From Deinococcus aquatilis DSM 23025 (GTDB lineage Bacteria > Deinococcota > Deinococci > Deinococcales > Deinococcaceae), in assembly GCF_000378445.1 (NCBI RefSeq), contig NZ_KB899706.1, positions 51,783 through 115,782 of the forward strand: a stretch of DNA of 64,000 nt, read 5' to 3'. Position 1 is the stretch's first letter. Each line of letters starts with the position of its first letter. The position numbers and the translations under genes are program-made. Positions 16,581 through 26,832 of the stretch are shown in pieces. The notes under the pieces were generated by a model that worked only from the letters and a program-made list of their open reading frames with translations, was not told the DNA's origin and did not search any database.

Positions 16581-17014
16581 GTCGTTGCCTCTGTCTCGCT
16601 GGATTGAGAGTTTTGAGTGAGTACTTTAGTCCCCGTGTCTGGGTCAAAACGTGTGGGCGCTAAGCCATCTTGGATGAGTTTCTTGAGGTCCCTTTCAATC
16701 TGTGCGATTCCCGCATTGAAAGCTTCTTTGGCCCCCGGCTTTGATAGGTCTAGGGCATACTTGGCACGGAGGGTTTGTCTTAAGGCATCAAGTCTTCCCT
16801 GCACGATGGTGTCGTACTGAGAGTGGCTGCCGAAGTGGCCGATAATCTCAACGCCATTCTGGATGCCTGCTGTCCCCGCCGCTTTGCGGGCCTCAGGAGT
16901 GCCGGGCATCTCAATAAGGTTGTCTGCCCGGTCGAGGTCATACAGGCCGGGTGGGCTGACGGCATGGCTCTCAGGCCTGTTCAAGCGGGTGTGACTCTGC
17001 ATGCAAGCCACCAT
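16577..17014 (-). pseudogene. Tail of a polymorphic toxin (AHH/HNH nuclease-like), N-terminus missing
   Basis: The readable part contains D-L-D-R-A-D-N-L-I-E-M-P-G-T, then G-S-H-S-Q-Y-D and a helical region ending in Q-I-E-R-D-L-K-K-L. This order (D-N-L-I-x-x-P-G-T followed by G-S-H-x-x-Y) is the C-terminal half of AHH-type nuclease toxin domains of the HNH/endonuclease VII group. The A-H-H motif that carries catalysis and the long delivery domains are absent. The frame can be read from ATG 17014, but its 5' end overlaps the promoter and start of the divergent kinase gene. It is most likely a displaced toxin cassette whose stop overlaps the Imm11-like gene. Family assignment is by pattern memory and moderately sure. 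Confidence 0.5.
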
Positions 17015-17026
17015 GTGGGGGTGCCT

Positions 17027-17032
17027 TATAGT
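17027..17032 (+). promoter_or_regulatory. -10 box for the sensor kinase
   Basis: TATAGT lies eight bases before the ATG at 17041, suggesting a leaderless or nearly leaderless mRNA. It sits inside the 5' end of the toxin remnant on the other strand. Confidence 0.45.
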
Positions 17033-17040
17033 AGCGGGCA

Positions 17041-18801
<1,761 letters not shown>

Positions 18802-19264
18802 GGCTGGAGGACGGCGAACCCAGCTCAACCACGGACTCTTCGGCACTGGTGGTGTCCTCTGCGTTCATCTGATGCCGACTCTCGAGCCTAGGCATGACTG
18901 GCTGCGCCAGACATGGAAAAAGCGGCCCGAAGGCCGCCTTGATTTCTTTAATGTAGCCCGGAATGCAGCCGGTGTCAAGTTATGCAGCCGCGTCCTGGCG
19001 CGTGGGGTTCAGGAGGTGTGCTGAACAGCCTTTTCGACTCTTCTCAATGGCTCAGGATGATTATCGTACGTGGCCTCGATGCCATGCTAGACGCTGATTC
19101 CCTGACATCCTGCTCTCCACGAGCGCACGATTCATGTCGTAGTCCTGCCATCTGCCGATAAACACCGTCCAGTACGTATTTCTCACGTTTCACAAATCGC
19201 CGTGATCGTGTACTCCACGGGGGCCTTGCAGTCTGCGCGCAGCTGGTTTATGCTGTCTGAGACG
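18802..19264. other. Non-coding stretch between sensor kinase and tRNA remnant
   Basis: No convincing gene is seen here. A hairpin with the stem GCGGCC/GGCCGC and a CGAA loop lies at about 18920-18940 and is followed by a T-rich run; it probably ends kinase transcription. The rest, with little repeat structure, looks like degraded sequence next to a recombination boundary. Confidence 0.5.
18918..18949 (+). terminator. Probable terminator after the sensor kinase
   Basis: Stem AAGCGGCC/GGCCGC-CTT with a CGAA tetraloop, followed by GATTTCTTT. The T run is interrupted, so strength is uncertain. Confidence 0.45.
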
Positions 19265-19271
19265 GGAAAAA

Positions 19272-19340
<69 letters not shown>

Positions 19341-19349
19341 AAACACCAG

Positions 19350-19376
19350 AACCCTGTCTTAGACGGGGTTTTTTGT
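19350..19376 (+). terminator. Rho-independent terminator after the tRNA-Met remnant
   Basis: ACCCTGTC and GACGGGGT pair around a TTA loop and are followed by six T residues. Confidence 0.75.
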
Positions 19377-19674
19377 GTTTGTTCCGGCCATCGACAGTCT
19401 GAGACTGGAATTGTCCTGAATCCCGCAAGCGGCGGAAGGCCATCCGGCTGGCGGGGCGGTTCCGCAGAGGAAGCAAGAGGAGGGATGCTGCGAGCCGGAG
19501 AGCAGTCTTCCCCTCCTGTGGATGCGGAACTGCTCCAGACAGGGGAAGAAAGGCGTCCTCTTATGCCTCAGCCTTTACGGCAACTGTTTGATGTGAGCAG
19601 GCAAGGTGACGGTTTCCCTTTGGCTGGATTGCCAACAGTTATGCTGCTGCACAGGCACCCCGCAGGAGGCCAAA

Positions 19675-20235
19675 ATGGATCCATCGTTGCCCTTGATGTA
19701 CGGCTGGGTCAGGCGTACCAGAGAACAGCTTTTCGAGTACACCGAAACCTTACCGGGCCACGTGTACCTGCAAAATCAGCCCGGCCTGCCTTCCAGCAGT
19801 CTGCGGGACATCCATGTCCACGTGGCGAACATGTACCTGTGGTGGGTGGGGCGCTACGGACTGGGGATTGAACCCTACCAGCAGGAACTCGCCTCGCTCC
19901 CGGCTTCTGCGACGGCGACGCATGCGGCCCGAACAGAGGCCATCATCGCGCTGGAAGGGGCTGAAACCCTGCGTCTGACAGACGTGAATGCCGTCCGCGC
20001 CAAGTTTCTGGAAGCAGACGCGCTGCTGGAACGGGCCTTCCAGACCTTTGATCAGCTGGATCAACCGTTTGAGGTGATCCGGGCCAGTGGCCGCCCGACA
20101 ATGGTCACGCGCCGCTGGGTGCTCATGTCGAACATGATGCACGAGTTCCATCACAAAGGTCAGATGCTGGCGTTTGGACGTGCCCTGGGCTATCCCTTGC
20201 CGGACTCCATCGAGACGGATCTGGTGTTGCCCTGA
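19675..20235 (+). CDS. DinB-family protein (YfiT/DinB four-helix fold)
   Basis: The sequence fits the DinB superfamily: an N-terminal helix with a W-x-R-x-x-L-F pattern, a histidine in D-I-H-V-H-V-A-N, and a C-terminal M-M-H-E-F-H-H-K-G-Q, giving three histidines placed to bind a divalent metal. Related proteins are metal-dependent thiol transferases or stress-induced proteins, and Deinococcus genomes carry many copies. ATG 19675 is chosen because AGGAGG lies five bases upstream. It stands alone on its strand between the tRNA remnant and the SUKH paralogue. The true substrate cannot be told from sequence. Confidence 0.75.
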   Translation: MDPSLPLMYGWVRRTREQLFEYTETLPGHVYLQNQPGLPSSSLRDIHVHVANMYLWWVGRYGLGIEPYQQELASLPASATATHAARTEAIIALEGAETLRLTDVNAVRAKFLEADALLERAFQTFDQLDQPFEVIRASGRPTMVTRRWVLMSNMMHEFHHKGQMLAFGRALGYPLPDSIETDLVLP

Positions 20236-20325
20236 CCCGGCGGCGCAGACCGAGTATTCGTTGTCTCCAACTCTGGCCGCTGCAACCCTTCCCAAAGAGC
20301 ATTTGGCGGTATGCCACCATAAGTC

Positions 20326-21282
20326 ATGTCTGTTCCCGGCCAGGCCCTGCGTGATGCAGGCGTAACCTTCTTCGCACCTGCCCCCGAAGCTGATCTGCTG
20401 CGCCTCGAACATCGGCTGGGCCAGCCCCTCCCTGCCGAAGTCCGGGCGTTGTACCTCGACCGCAACGGCGAAGAGGAGAGCATGGAGCCGATGCTGCGTG
20501 CCCGCCTGCAACCGATTCCCCTGCTCTATGAAGCGTTGGATGAACTCGACGAGTGGCTGTATGTGGACGTGCCCGCCTTCAAGGGGCTTTTTCTTCCGCT
20601 CTGGACGGACGACAACGGCAACTACTTCGTGTATCTCCTGACAGGTGCAGAGGCGGGCATGGTGGCCGATCTGGATCACGAGCGGCCTTTCAAGCTGGAG
20701 CCGCGCTACCGGAATATGGAGTCGCTGTATGCCGCCTTGCTGGACGGCTACCTGCAAGATGACGAATCCGTACCGCAAGATTATCCCAGCGCCAGTCCCC
20801 CAACTGCACAGGAACTCGCCGCCTACGAAGATCATCTGCGGGCCTATGCCCAGACCGACCATGAGCCGACACGCGAGATGCACGCCACCTTCCTGTTGAT
20901 GCTGTGTCCGGCGGGACGTGAGCAGGACTGGCTGCCGCTGCTGCACCACCGGGAGATGGTGATCGACACGGCGCGGGCGTTGGGCGAGCGGGGCTGTGTG
21001 TGGGCGCTGGAGGCGTTGATCGAGACAGTGCGGCGTTTCCCGGCGGATTCAACCCTGGGCAACAACGTGCTGGAAGTCATCACGCAGCTGGACGCGCCAG
21101 AAACCGACGCGGCCCTGATCGGACTGGCGCGGGACTTTCCGGCGAACATGACGGCCCTGTACGTTGCGCGGGCACTGGAACGGCGCGGCTACACCCACGA
21201 GCGGATTCGGGGGGAGGGCAAGGCATATGTGGCCTCCAGAGTGGCGGTGCCGGGTGGCTGGATCGAGTTGCCGTGGGCGTGA
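20326..21282 (+). CDS. SUKH (SMI1/KNR4) family protein with C-terminal helical repeats
   Basis: Residues about 15-150 show the SUKH-1 pattern: E-x-x-L-G-x-P-L-P-A-E, Y-L-x-x-N-G, then F-L-P-L-W with D-D-N-G-N-Y and a G-M-V-x-D-L-D-H-E ending. Residues 160-318 are helical with a repeated L-x-R-F-P / A-L-x-x-L pattern, resembling HEAT-like repeats (I-E-T-V-R-R-F-P then L-A-R-D-F-P). SUKH proteins are mostly immunity proteins of toxin systems. This is the intact copy of the frameshifted gene at 13358 and lies in the same orientation. No toxin gene is next to it, so it may act as an orphan antidote. Confidence 0.75.
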   Translation: MSVPGQALRDAGVTFFAPAPEADLLRLEHRLGQPLPAEVRALYLDRNGEEESMEPMLRARLQPIPLLYEALDELDEWLYVDVPAFKGLFLPLWTDDNGNYFVYLLTGAEAGMVADLDHERPFKLEPRYRNMESLYAALLDGYLQDDESVPQDYPSASPPTAQELAAYEDHLRAYAQTDHEPTREMHATFLLMLCPAGREQDWLPLLHHREMVIDTARALGERGCVWALEALIETVRRFPADSTLGNNVLEVITQLDAPETDAALIGLARDFPANMTALYVARALERRGYTHERIRGEGKAYVASRVAVPGGWIELPWA

Positions 21283-21393
21283 GCGTTTCCCGGCATCAGC
21301 TCCAATCCCAGCAACTCCAGTCTCATTACCACTCTAAAGAGGAGATCACCGGAGTGAAGCTTGGGCGGTGAGCATTCCCCAGAAAATCAGGCC

Positions 21394-22401
21394 ATGCAAC
21401 AACGCTTTTTGGGAAAAACCGGCCTGAAGGTCAGCGAGCTGTGCCTGGGCACCATGACCTTTGCCCGTGAGGCCGATGAGGCCACCAGCCACGCGATGCT
21501 CGACCGGTTTGTCGAGGCTGGCGGCACCTTTATCGACACGGCAGACGTGTACAGCACGGGTGCATCGGAAGCCACCATTGGCCGCTGGCTGAGCGCCCAG
21601 CAGCGCGACGATCTGGTCATTGCGACCAAAGTTCGCTTTCCGATGGGGGAGGGGGCCAACGAAGTCGGCCTGTCGCGCAAGCACATTCTGGCCGGGGTCG
21701 AAGCCAGCCTCAAGCGCCTCCAGACCGATTACCTCGACCTGTATCAGGTGCACTGCTGGGATGCAAAAACTCCTCTGGAAGAAACGCTCTCTACGCTGGA
21801 CATGCTGGTCAAACGCGGTGTGGTGCGCTACGTGGGCGTCAGTAACTTTACCGGCTGGCAGTTGCAAAAGGCCATCGACCTGAGCCGCCAGCACGGCTGG
21901 GAGGTCTTCAGCTCTCTGCAACCGCAATACAACCTGCTGTGCCGCAGCACCGAATGGGATCTGCTGCCAGTCTGTCAGAACGAGGGGCTGGGCGTGATTC
22001 CGTGGAGTCCGCTGCGGGGCGGCTGGCTGAGCGGGAAGTTTCGCCGGGGCATGGATCAACCCGTGTCCGGCTCCCGAATCGAGAAGGCCGAGCAGGAAGG
22101 CTGGGGCGAATCGTGGAGCAACTACAACAACGAGCACACCTGGGGCGTACTGGACGCCCTGTTTGAGGTGGCCGAGGACAGCGGAAAAACGCCGTCGCAG
22201 GTGGCCCTCAACTGGGTGCTGTGCCAGCCCGCAGTGACCGCACCGATCCTGGGAGTCAGGACCATGGCGCAACTGGAAGACAACCTGGGAGCCACGGGCT
22301 GGGCACTGAGTGTAGAGCAACTGGAACGCCTGAATACGGCCAGTGCTCAGCCTGCACCGTATCCGCACGATTTCATCGCTGACGCCCAGCAACGCCGCTG
22401 A
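21394..22401 (+). CDS. Aldo/keto reductase
   Basis: A typical NADPH-dependent aldo/keto reductase of about 335 residues. The signature D-T-A-D-V-Y-S-x-G carries the catalytic Asp and Tyr; the Lys is in A-T-K-V-R, and the usual His follows in V-H-C-W-D. G-V-S-N-F and the C-terminal cofactor loop ([10 protein letters not shown], then G-V-R) are present. It reduces aldehydes or ketones; the natural substrate is unknown. I chose ATG 21394 (M-Q-Q-R-F-L-G) because the family starts there; an earlier TTG frame adds 11 unlikely residues. Its stop codon is the first three bases of a dispersed repeat. Confidence 0.9.
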   Translation: MQQRFLGKTGLKVSELCLGTMTFAREADEATSHAMLDRFVEAGGTFIDTADVYSTGASEATIGRWLSAQQRDDLVIATKVRFPMGEGANEVGLSRKHILAGVEASLKRLQTDYLDLYQVHCWDAKTPLEETLSTLDMLVKRGVVRYVGVSNFTGWQLQKAIDLSRQHGWEVFSSLQPQYNLLCRSTEWDLLPVCQNEGLGVIPWSPLRGGWLSGKFRRGMDQPVSGSRIEKAEQEGWGESWSNYNNEHTWGVLDALFEVAEDSGKTPSQVALNWVLCQPAVTAPILGVRTMAQLEDNLGATGWALSVEQLERLNTASAQPAPYPHDFIADAQQRR

Positions 22402-22562
22402 TACGGACTTGCTCTGATTCCCGAACATCTGGGAAAGCGCCATAGGGTCGTCCATCGCTGCCAGTCCTCGTCGTGAACGGATGCCCAGAAGGACGCCACT
22501 CCTCCCGTACTTTTTGCTACTCGCTCTGCTCGGCTGATTCTCACGAATCATCGCAATTGGTA
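22399..22562 (-). repeat. Dispersed repeat, copy 1 (pair with 60701-60843)
   Basis: Read on the minus strand, this stretch matches 60701-60843 in blocks: C-C-A-A-(A)-T-T-G-C-G-A, TTCGTGAGAATCA, GAGCGAGTA-CAAAAAGTACGGG, GGCGATGGACGA or GGCAGCGATGGACGA, and ATGTTCGGGAATCAGAGCAA. Insertions separate the blocks. It begins exactly at the stop codon of the aldo/keto reductase. It looks like the small non-coding repeats known in Deinococcus. Confidence 0.8.
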
Positions 22563-22680
22563 TGAGACCAGGAAGGCCGCAAGTCTGCCTGCACTGGGGA
22601 TAAGACTGACAGGTACGTTGGTGGCGCAGAGTCAGGTCAAAAGCCGGGGATTCTGACTCCGGGTTGGCACTCTGCCCCAG

Positions 22681-23226
22681 TCAGTTTCCTGCCGTCTGAC
22701 TGTAGGTCAGGAGCAGCACGCCCGCGCCGAGGTGCTTTGAGGAGACGAGCTTCAGCGCCAGCCTGTCTTCGTCCGGGAAGAGGCGTTGGCCCCTGCCAAG
22801 CACCAGCGGATAGACCATCAGGCGAAGCTCGTCTACCAGCCCGCCGCGCAGCAGTGTCCGGGCGAGGGTGCCGCTGCCGTAGACGAGGAGAGGCTCGCCC
22901 TCCTGCCGCTTCAGCGCCTCTACAGCCGTTATTACGTTCCCTTCGAGCGCCGTGGCATTCCACCCAAGAGACTGGAGCGTGTTGGTCGCGACGAATTTTG
23001 GCAGTTGGTTCATCCGTTCGCCGAAGGCCCCGGTGTCGGTCGCTGTGGGCCAGTATTGGGCGAACTCCTCGTAGGTCACGCGGCCCAGCAGGAGTGCGCC
23101 GCAACCGAAGAGCTCGTCGGATTTGAACTGGCCGATCTCTAGGCTGGAGTATCCCCGCTGCCACGGCGTCGGGTCTTCCATCACGCCGTCAAGGGTCAGA
23201 AACTCGGTCACGATCACCTTCCGCAT
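22681..23226 (-). CDS. Dihydrofolate-reductase-like (RibD C-terminal type) protein
   Basis: About 180 residues with the fold pattern of the RibD C-terminal/DHFR family: V-T-E-F-L-T-L-D-G-V-M at the start, L-L-L-G-R-V-T-Y-E-E-F in the nucleotide-binding region, L-L-V-Y-G-S-G-T-L in the middle and E-L-R-L-M-V-Y-P-L-V-L-G-x-G near the end. These proteins bind NADPH and reduce unknown small substrates. AAGGAG lies seven bases before the ATG, a classical ribosome site. The gene is transcribed alone. Confidence 0.85.
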   Translation of the reverse strand: MRKVIVTEFLTLDGVMEDPTPWQRGYSSLEIGQFKSDELFGCGALLLGRVTYEEFAQYWPTATDTGAFGERMNQLPKFVATNTLQSLGWNATALEGNVITAVEALKRQEGEPLLVYGSGTLARTLLRGGLVDELRLMVYPLVLGRGQRLFPDEDRLALKLVSSKHLGAGVLLLTYSQTAGN

Positions 23227-23262
23227 GGGTGCTCCTTTCGCTGCTGGTCAGGTCCGTTGAAA

Positions 23263-23321
23263 TTGATCTTCAGATTAACCGGGCGAGTGGGCACCGAAAA
23301 AGAAGGTCGTGGTGAGAGCCA
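23263..23321 (+). repeat. Short dispersed repeat, copy 1 (pair with 51520-51579)
   Basis: Shares TTGATCTT, A-A-C-C, C-G-A-G-T, CACCGAAAAAG and G-G/C-G-T-C-G-T-(G/A)-G-T-G-A-G-A with the stretch at 51520-51579 in the same orientation. Both lie between genes. Confidence 0.65.
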
Positions 23322-23393
23322 GAGTGAGGGATGGCCTCAGGACAATCCCCACTGCGCTGTCATCCTTTTTGTGCTGCCGAGATCTGCCCCGTG

Positions 23394-24293
23394 TTACAGG
23401 ATCCGTTGTCCCAGCAGACTTGCCGCCATACTGACCATCACCTCGGCGGTCTGATTTCGGATGTCCAGCACAGGATTGACCTCCACGATGTCCATGCTGG
23501 TCACGCGGCCCGAGTCCGACAGAAGTTCCATCAGCAGGTGGCCCTCGCGGTAGGTCAGGCCGCCGGGGACAGGCGTGCCCACGCCGGGGGCCACACTGGG
23601 GTCGAGGGCATCGGCGTCGAAGGACACGTGCAGGCGGGCCGTGTCCGACAGGCGTTCCTGCGTTTCCTCCACGATCCGGGTCATGCCCAGCTGATCCACG
23701 TCCTTCATGGTGTAGGCCTTGATTCCGGCCTCACGTAACAGGTCCCGCTCGAAGCGGTCCACGCTGCGAATGCCGATCATCACGATGTCTTCGGGGCGCA
23801 GGCTCCAGCCGCCGCCCAGGCCCCTCAGATCGGGGTCGCCTCGCCCGGTCAGGTGGGCCACGGGCATCCCGTGAATATTTCCGCTGGGGCTGCTGTCGGG
23901 CGTGTTGTAGTCGGTGTGGGCGTCTACCCAGATCAGACCCATGCGTGTGCCCGCCGGGTTCCCGCGCAGCGCGTTGCCCGTGACCGTGCCCATGCTGACC
24001 GAATGATCGCCGCCCAACGTCAGCGGAAATACATCGTCCGGCAGGGCAGCCAGGCGCTCGGCAGTGGTGCGGCAGGCCTTCAGGATGGGGTCCAGAAAGA
24101 CCAGGCCGCTTTCGATGTGCTTGTCCATGGTTTCTGGAATGGCGACCGGTACGTCTCCCAGGTCGTGTACCGTGTGGCCCAGTTCCCTGAGGGTGCGCGA
24201 CAGGTGCGCGTTGCGGAGGGCCGAAGCGCCCATATCGACGCCCCGGCGACCTGCGCCGAGATCCATCGGAATACCCAAGATAGAAACGTTCAT
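23394..24293 (-). CDS. rocF: Arginase
   Basis: Hydrolyses arginine to ornithine and urea using two manganese ions. The metal ligands are all visible: H97 in G-G-D-H-S, D124, H126 and D128 in D-A-H-T-D, and D226 and D228 in S-F-D-A-D-A-L-D-P. The S-P-S-G-N-I-H-G-M-P loop that binds the substrate guanidinium is intact and, with the length of 299 residues, favours arginase over agmatinase or formiminoglutamase. A TAAGCT box ends eight bases before the ATG, suggesting a leaderless mRNA. It is monocistronic; an acetyltransferase gene lies upstream on the same strand with its own promoter box. Confidence 0.92.
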   Translation of the reverse strand: MNVSILGIPMDLGAGRRGVDMGASALRNAHLSRTLRELGHTVHDLGDVPVAIPETMDKHIESGLVFLDPILKACRTTAERLAALPDDVFPLTLGGDHSVSMGTVTGNALRGNPAGTRMGLIWVDAHTDYNTPDSSPSGNIHGMPVAHLTGRGDPDLRGLGGGWSLRPEDIVMIGIRSVDRFERDLLREAGIKAYTMKDVDQLGMTRIVEETQERLSDTARLHVSFDADALDPSVAPGVGTPVPGGLTYREGHLLMELLSDSGRVTSMDIVEVNPVLDIRNQTAEVMVSMAASLLGQRIL

Positions 24294-24406
24294 GCAGCCC
24301 CAGCTTAGAGCCTGGGCGGGGCTATGCCTTGCGTCTGCAACAATATTTTCGTCGTGTGCCCCTCAACGGGGTGCAGCACGCACGACCTGGATATTCAGAT
24401 GAATAT

Positions 24407-24988
24407 TCATAAGCCCAAGAATGAATCGGCCTGACCGCGCCAAGTCCACAGCAGCAGATCAGCGCCCCGTTCGTCCAGCCCTTCGTCCAGGGCCTTCTCC
24501 CTGGCCTGTGTGGTGCGTTCAAAGTTCAGTTTGGTCAGCACCCGTTGGCTGGCGAGATTGCTGGGCAGGGTCTGTGCGGTCACGGTTTTTACGTCTGGGC
24601 GTGCCTCCAGGTAGGCCAGCAGTGCCCCCACCGCCTCGGTGGCCAGCCCGCGCCCCTGCGCCTGCGGGGTCAGGCCGTAGCCGATTTCTATGGCACCGTG
24701 CTTGTCCGGCCAGCCTTTGGTGCCCAGTTGCCCCACTGCGCTCAGGCTGGCGCGTTCCACGGCCACATAAGAGCCTTCCACCACGTCTGCCCCGCCGCTG
24801 AGCAGCACCGACAGCATCGGCAGAAAGTCGCCGGGCCACTCGGGAGGCAGGTATATGGTCACCTTTCCGTCCGGGCCATCTACCGGAGCCGAGAACCCGG
24901 CTTTTCCGTCTTCGTCCATCCGCCGCCACATCAGGGCACGGGTCAGGGGCGTCAGAAACAGGCGTGGAGTGGTCAGAACGTTCGTCAT
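24407..24988 (-). CDS. GNAT acetyltransferase (RimJ/RimL type)
   Basis: The N-terminal T-x-R-L-F-L-T-P-L-T pattern and the acetyl-CoA motif Y-G-L-T-P-Q-A-Q-G-R-G-L-A-T-E-A with following A-Y-L-E are those of the RimJ/RimL-like N-acetyltransferases. The later N-L-A-S-Q-R-V-L-T-K-L-N-F motif closes the fold. Substrates in this group include ribosomal-protein N-termini, amino acids and antibiotics, and cannot be decided here. TACGCT ends six bases before the ATG, as for other leaderless genes here. Confidence 0.85.
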   Translation of the reverse strand: MTNVLTTPRLFLTPLTRALMWRRMDEDGKAGFSAPVDGPDGKVTIYLPPEWPGDFLPMLSVLLSGGADVVEGSYVAVERASLSAVGQLGTKGWPDKHGAIEIGYGLTPQAQGRGLATEAVGALLAYLEARPDVKTVTAQTLPSNLASQRVLTKLNFERTTQAREKALDEGLDERGADLLLWTWRGQADSFLGL

Positions 24989-25194
24989 TGCGTGAGCGTA
25001 CTGGTCGTCATTTGGGGTTGTCTACAGCCCATTCTGCTGCCGCCCTGCCTTTATCCCGGCTAGATGCTTGGGCCTGCGGGGGGCCGGGTGGGGGTAGACT
25101 CCAGACCACAGCAACCCAGCCTCCGCTCCTGCGCGGTGCTCTGCCCTCGCCGGATGGCCCCGTTTGTTGCTTTCCCTGTTGCTCCCCTTTCTTC

Positions 25195-25896
25195 ATGATC
25201 GACACGCCCACCCCTACCCCTATCCCCAGTCCTTCGGGTCAGTCCGGTGAGACGGCAGACACGCAGACGGCTTCTCTGGTGGCCGCGCCCACCAAGCGTC
25301 TGATGTTGCTGGCCGACTACGTGCATCCGTTCGTGTACCGGGAAGGTTTTCCGCAGGGTGCGCCGCCGGTCGATCTGGTTCTGGCTGCCGGAGACCTGCC
25401 GGGGTACTACCTCGAATTTCTGGCGAGTACCCTGACCGTGCCGATCGTGTATGTGCACGGCAACCATGAAAACGAGTACGTGAATGAGGGCGACGGGCGT
25501 ATTCCGCCACGCGGCGTGATCAGCGCACATGGGCGGGTGGTCGAAGAAGCGGGTCTGAAGATCGCCGGATGGGGCGGCGCTCCCCGCTACCGCAAGGACG
25601 GCGCGGGCCAGTACAGCGCCGCCGAAGGCCGGATGGGGCTGGGCCTGCTGTCGTGGCGGGCCAGACGCGGCGTGGACGTGCTGCTGACGCACGCGCCGCC
25701 GCTGGGGCCACACGCGGGCCTCGATTACGCGCACCGGGGCTGCGATTCCATTTCCCGTTTTATTCGCCAGCGCCATCCCCGGCTGGTGGTTCACGGCCAC
25801 ATCCACGAGTACGAGGGCAAAAAGCTGGACTACACCGATGAGGAAAGCGGCGCGTTGGTCGTCAATGCTTATGGCTACAGGTTGCTGGAGCTGTAG
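25195..25896 (+). CDS. Calcineurin-like metallophosphoesterase
   Basis: Metal-binding motifs in order: L-A-D-Y-V-H-P near the start of the domain, A-A-G-D-L-P, Y-V-H-G-N-H-E, L-L-T-H-A-P-P and V-V-H-G-H-I-H-E. The first motif reads D-x-V-H instead of the usual D-x-H, a spacing shift that may alter one metal site. The N-terminal 35 residues are low-complexity (Pro, Thr, Ser); the family core begins at about residue 36, so the true start could be later than the ATG I chose. A TAGACT box lies at 25094-25099, well upstream. The protein has no signal peptide. Confidence 0.8.
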   Translation: MIDTPTPTPIPSPSGQSGETADTQTASLVAAPTKRLMLLADYVHPFVYREGFPQGAPPVDLVLAAGDLPGYYLEFLASTLTVPIVYVHGNHENEYVNEGDGRIPPRGVISAHGRVVEEAGLKIAGWGGAPRYRKDGAGQYSAAEGRMGLGLLSWRARRGVDVLLTHAPPLGPHAGLDYAHRGCDSISRFIRQRHPRLVVHGHIHEYEGKKLDYTDEESGALVVNAYGYRLLEL

Positions 25897-26104
25897 GGCA
25901 AACGGGAAGATTCCTCGGCCTGTGATCTGCCTCTGCCCTCAGCCACATTGCTTAAGGCGTCTGTACATTCGGCACATGTAACCCTGACACTTCTCCCGCA
26001 TACTTGTTCACGGCCCTGAGCGATGAGTTCCTTGTAGTGTTCGCTCTGCACAGAACAGTCTTGACAGACTAAGGGCCGGAGGGAGACGCCCACCTCTGTA
26101 CCAA

Positions 26105-26162
26105 CGGGCGCGCGAGCGGGCCGAGAGTAGGCCGCAGGTGGGTTCGAGTCCCGCCACCCGCC
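26105..26162 (+). pseudogene. 3' remnant of a class II tRNA (Leu- or Ser-like)
   Basis: A hairpin like a long variable arm (GCGGGCC with GGCCGC) is followed by a T arm GTGGG-TTCGAGT-CCCGC and an acceptor-like strand CACCCGC. No complementary 5' strand (GCGGGTG), D arm or normal anticodon arm is found upstream, so the 5' half is missing. A tRNA-style terminator follows directly. The amino acid cannot be assigned with certainty. Confidence 0.5.
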
Positions 26163-26177
26163 ACAACAAGACACAGA

Positions 26178-26211
26178 TTCAGGAGTCCTCCGTGGCTCCT
26201 GATTTTTTGTG
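26178..26211 (+). terminator. Rho-independent terminator after the tRNA remnant
   Basis: TCAGGAGTC pairs with GGCTCCTGA around a short loop and is followed by six T residues. Confidence 0.75.
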
Positions 26212-26310
26212 CCCCGGCTGGATTCCGACAGGGCAATGATGTCAGTCCGGATCAGGCGATAGCTGGAAGAAGAAAGCCGGAAGAAAGAGGGAGGCTGCTA
26301 CTCTGCGCCG

Positions 26311-26772
26311 GTGTCGTTGCTGCCGCCCCTGCTTGCCCTGTCGTTTCTGATTCCTTCTGTGCCCGCCACGCAGATCAACGCGCATGCAGGCAGTCCGGCA
26401 ATCCTCACGGTCACGTTTCCAGTCCGTGAGATGCTGCTGAACCGTACTGCGCCCAACCGCCTGACGTTGCATACCCCCTGGGGCGACGCGGCAGGTATTC
26501 CCAGCGGGCCAGCCCATGTCCAGCCCGAATTTAAGAGTTACTTTGGGTCGCTGCGGCCTCTGCTGTTGCAGGTGCCTGTACCGCCGAACGTGCGCCCCGG
26601 CCTGTACACGGCGCGGCTGAGCGGCCCCCTGTTCGTGTGCGACACCAGGGCCAGAGTGTGTCTGCGGCGCGACCTGAACCTTGCCGTTGATGTGCGTGTC
26701 TTGCCTGGGGGTCAAACCCCGCTGTCTACGCCGCTGCCTGTAACGGACGCGGTGTTGCGGCCTGGGCGCTGA
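26311..26772 (+). CDS. Small exported protein with a Cys pair
   Basis: The start is hydrophobic (L-L-P-P-L-L-A-L-S-F-L) and ends with P-A-T-Q, a likely signal peptide. The mature part is beta-rich and has a cysteine pair in V-C-D-T-R-A-R-V-C, which could be a disulfide as in the N-terminal domain of DsbD-like proteins. I do not recognise the family with confidence. GTG 26311 is chosen because TACTCT ends exactly six bases before it, matching the leaderless promoter pattern of this window. It precedes the MazG-like gene on the same strand, which has its own box. Confidence 0.6.
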   Translation: MSLLPPLLALSFLIPSVPATQINAHAGSPAILTVTFPVREMLLNRTAPNRLTLHTPWGDAAGIPSGPAHVQPEFKSYFGSLRPLLLQVPVPPNVRPGLYTARLSGPLFVCDTRARVCLRRDLNLAVDVRVLPGGQTPLSTPLPVTDAVLRPGR

Positions 26773-26832
26773 GGCCCGGAACTGGCGTGGTGTGGGCGCA
26801 TGCCTGTCGCCTCAGCGGTTAGCATCGGCTCC

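Larger units (their letters stand above)
25897..26310. other. Non-coding stretch with tRNA remnant and terminator
   Basis: No supported protein gene. The right half holds a tRNA-like 3' segment and a strong terminator (listed separately). The left half has no clear structure. Confidence 0.5.

Noticed and set aside
25875..26174. Cys-containing 99-residue protein on the minus strand over the tRNA remnant
   Set aside because: It overlaps the phosphoesterase end and the tRNA-like segment and has no ribosome site or family.
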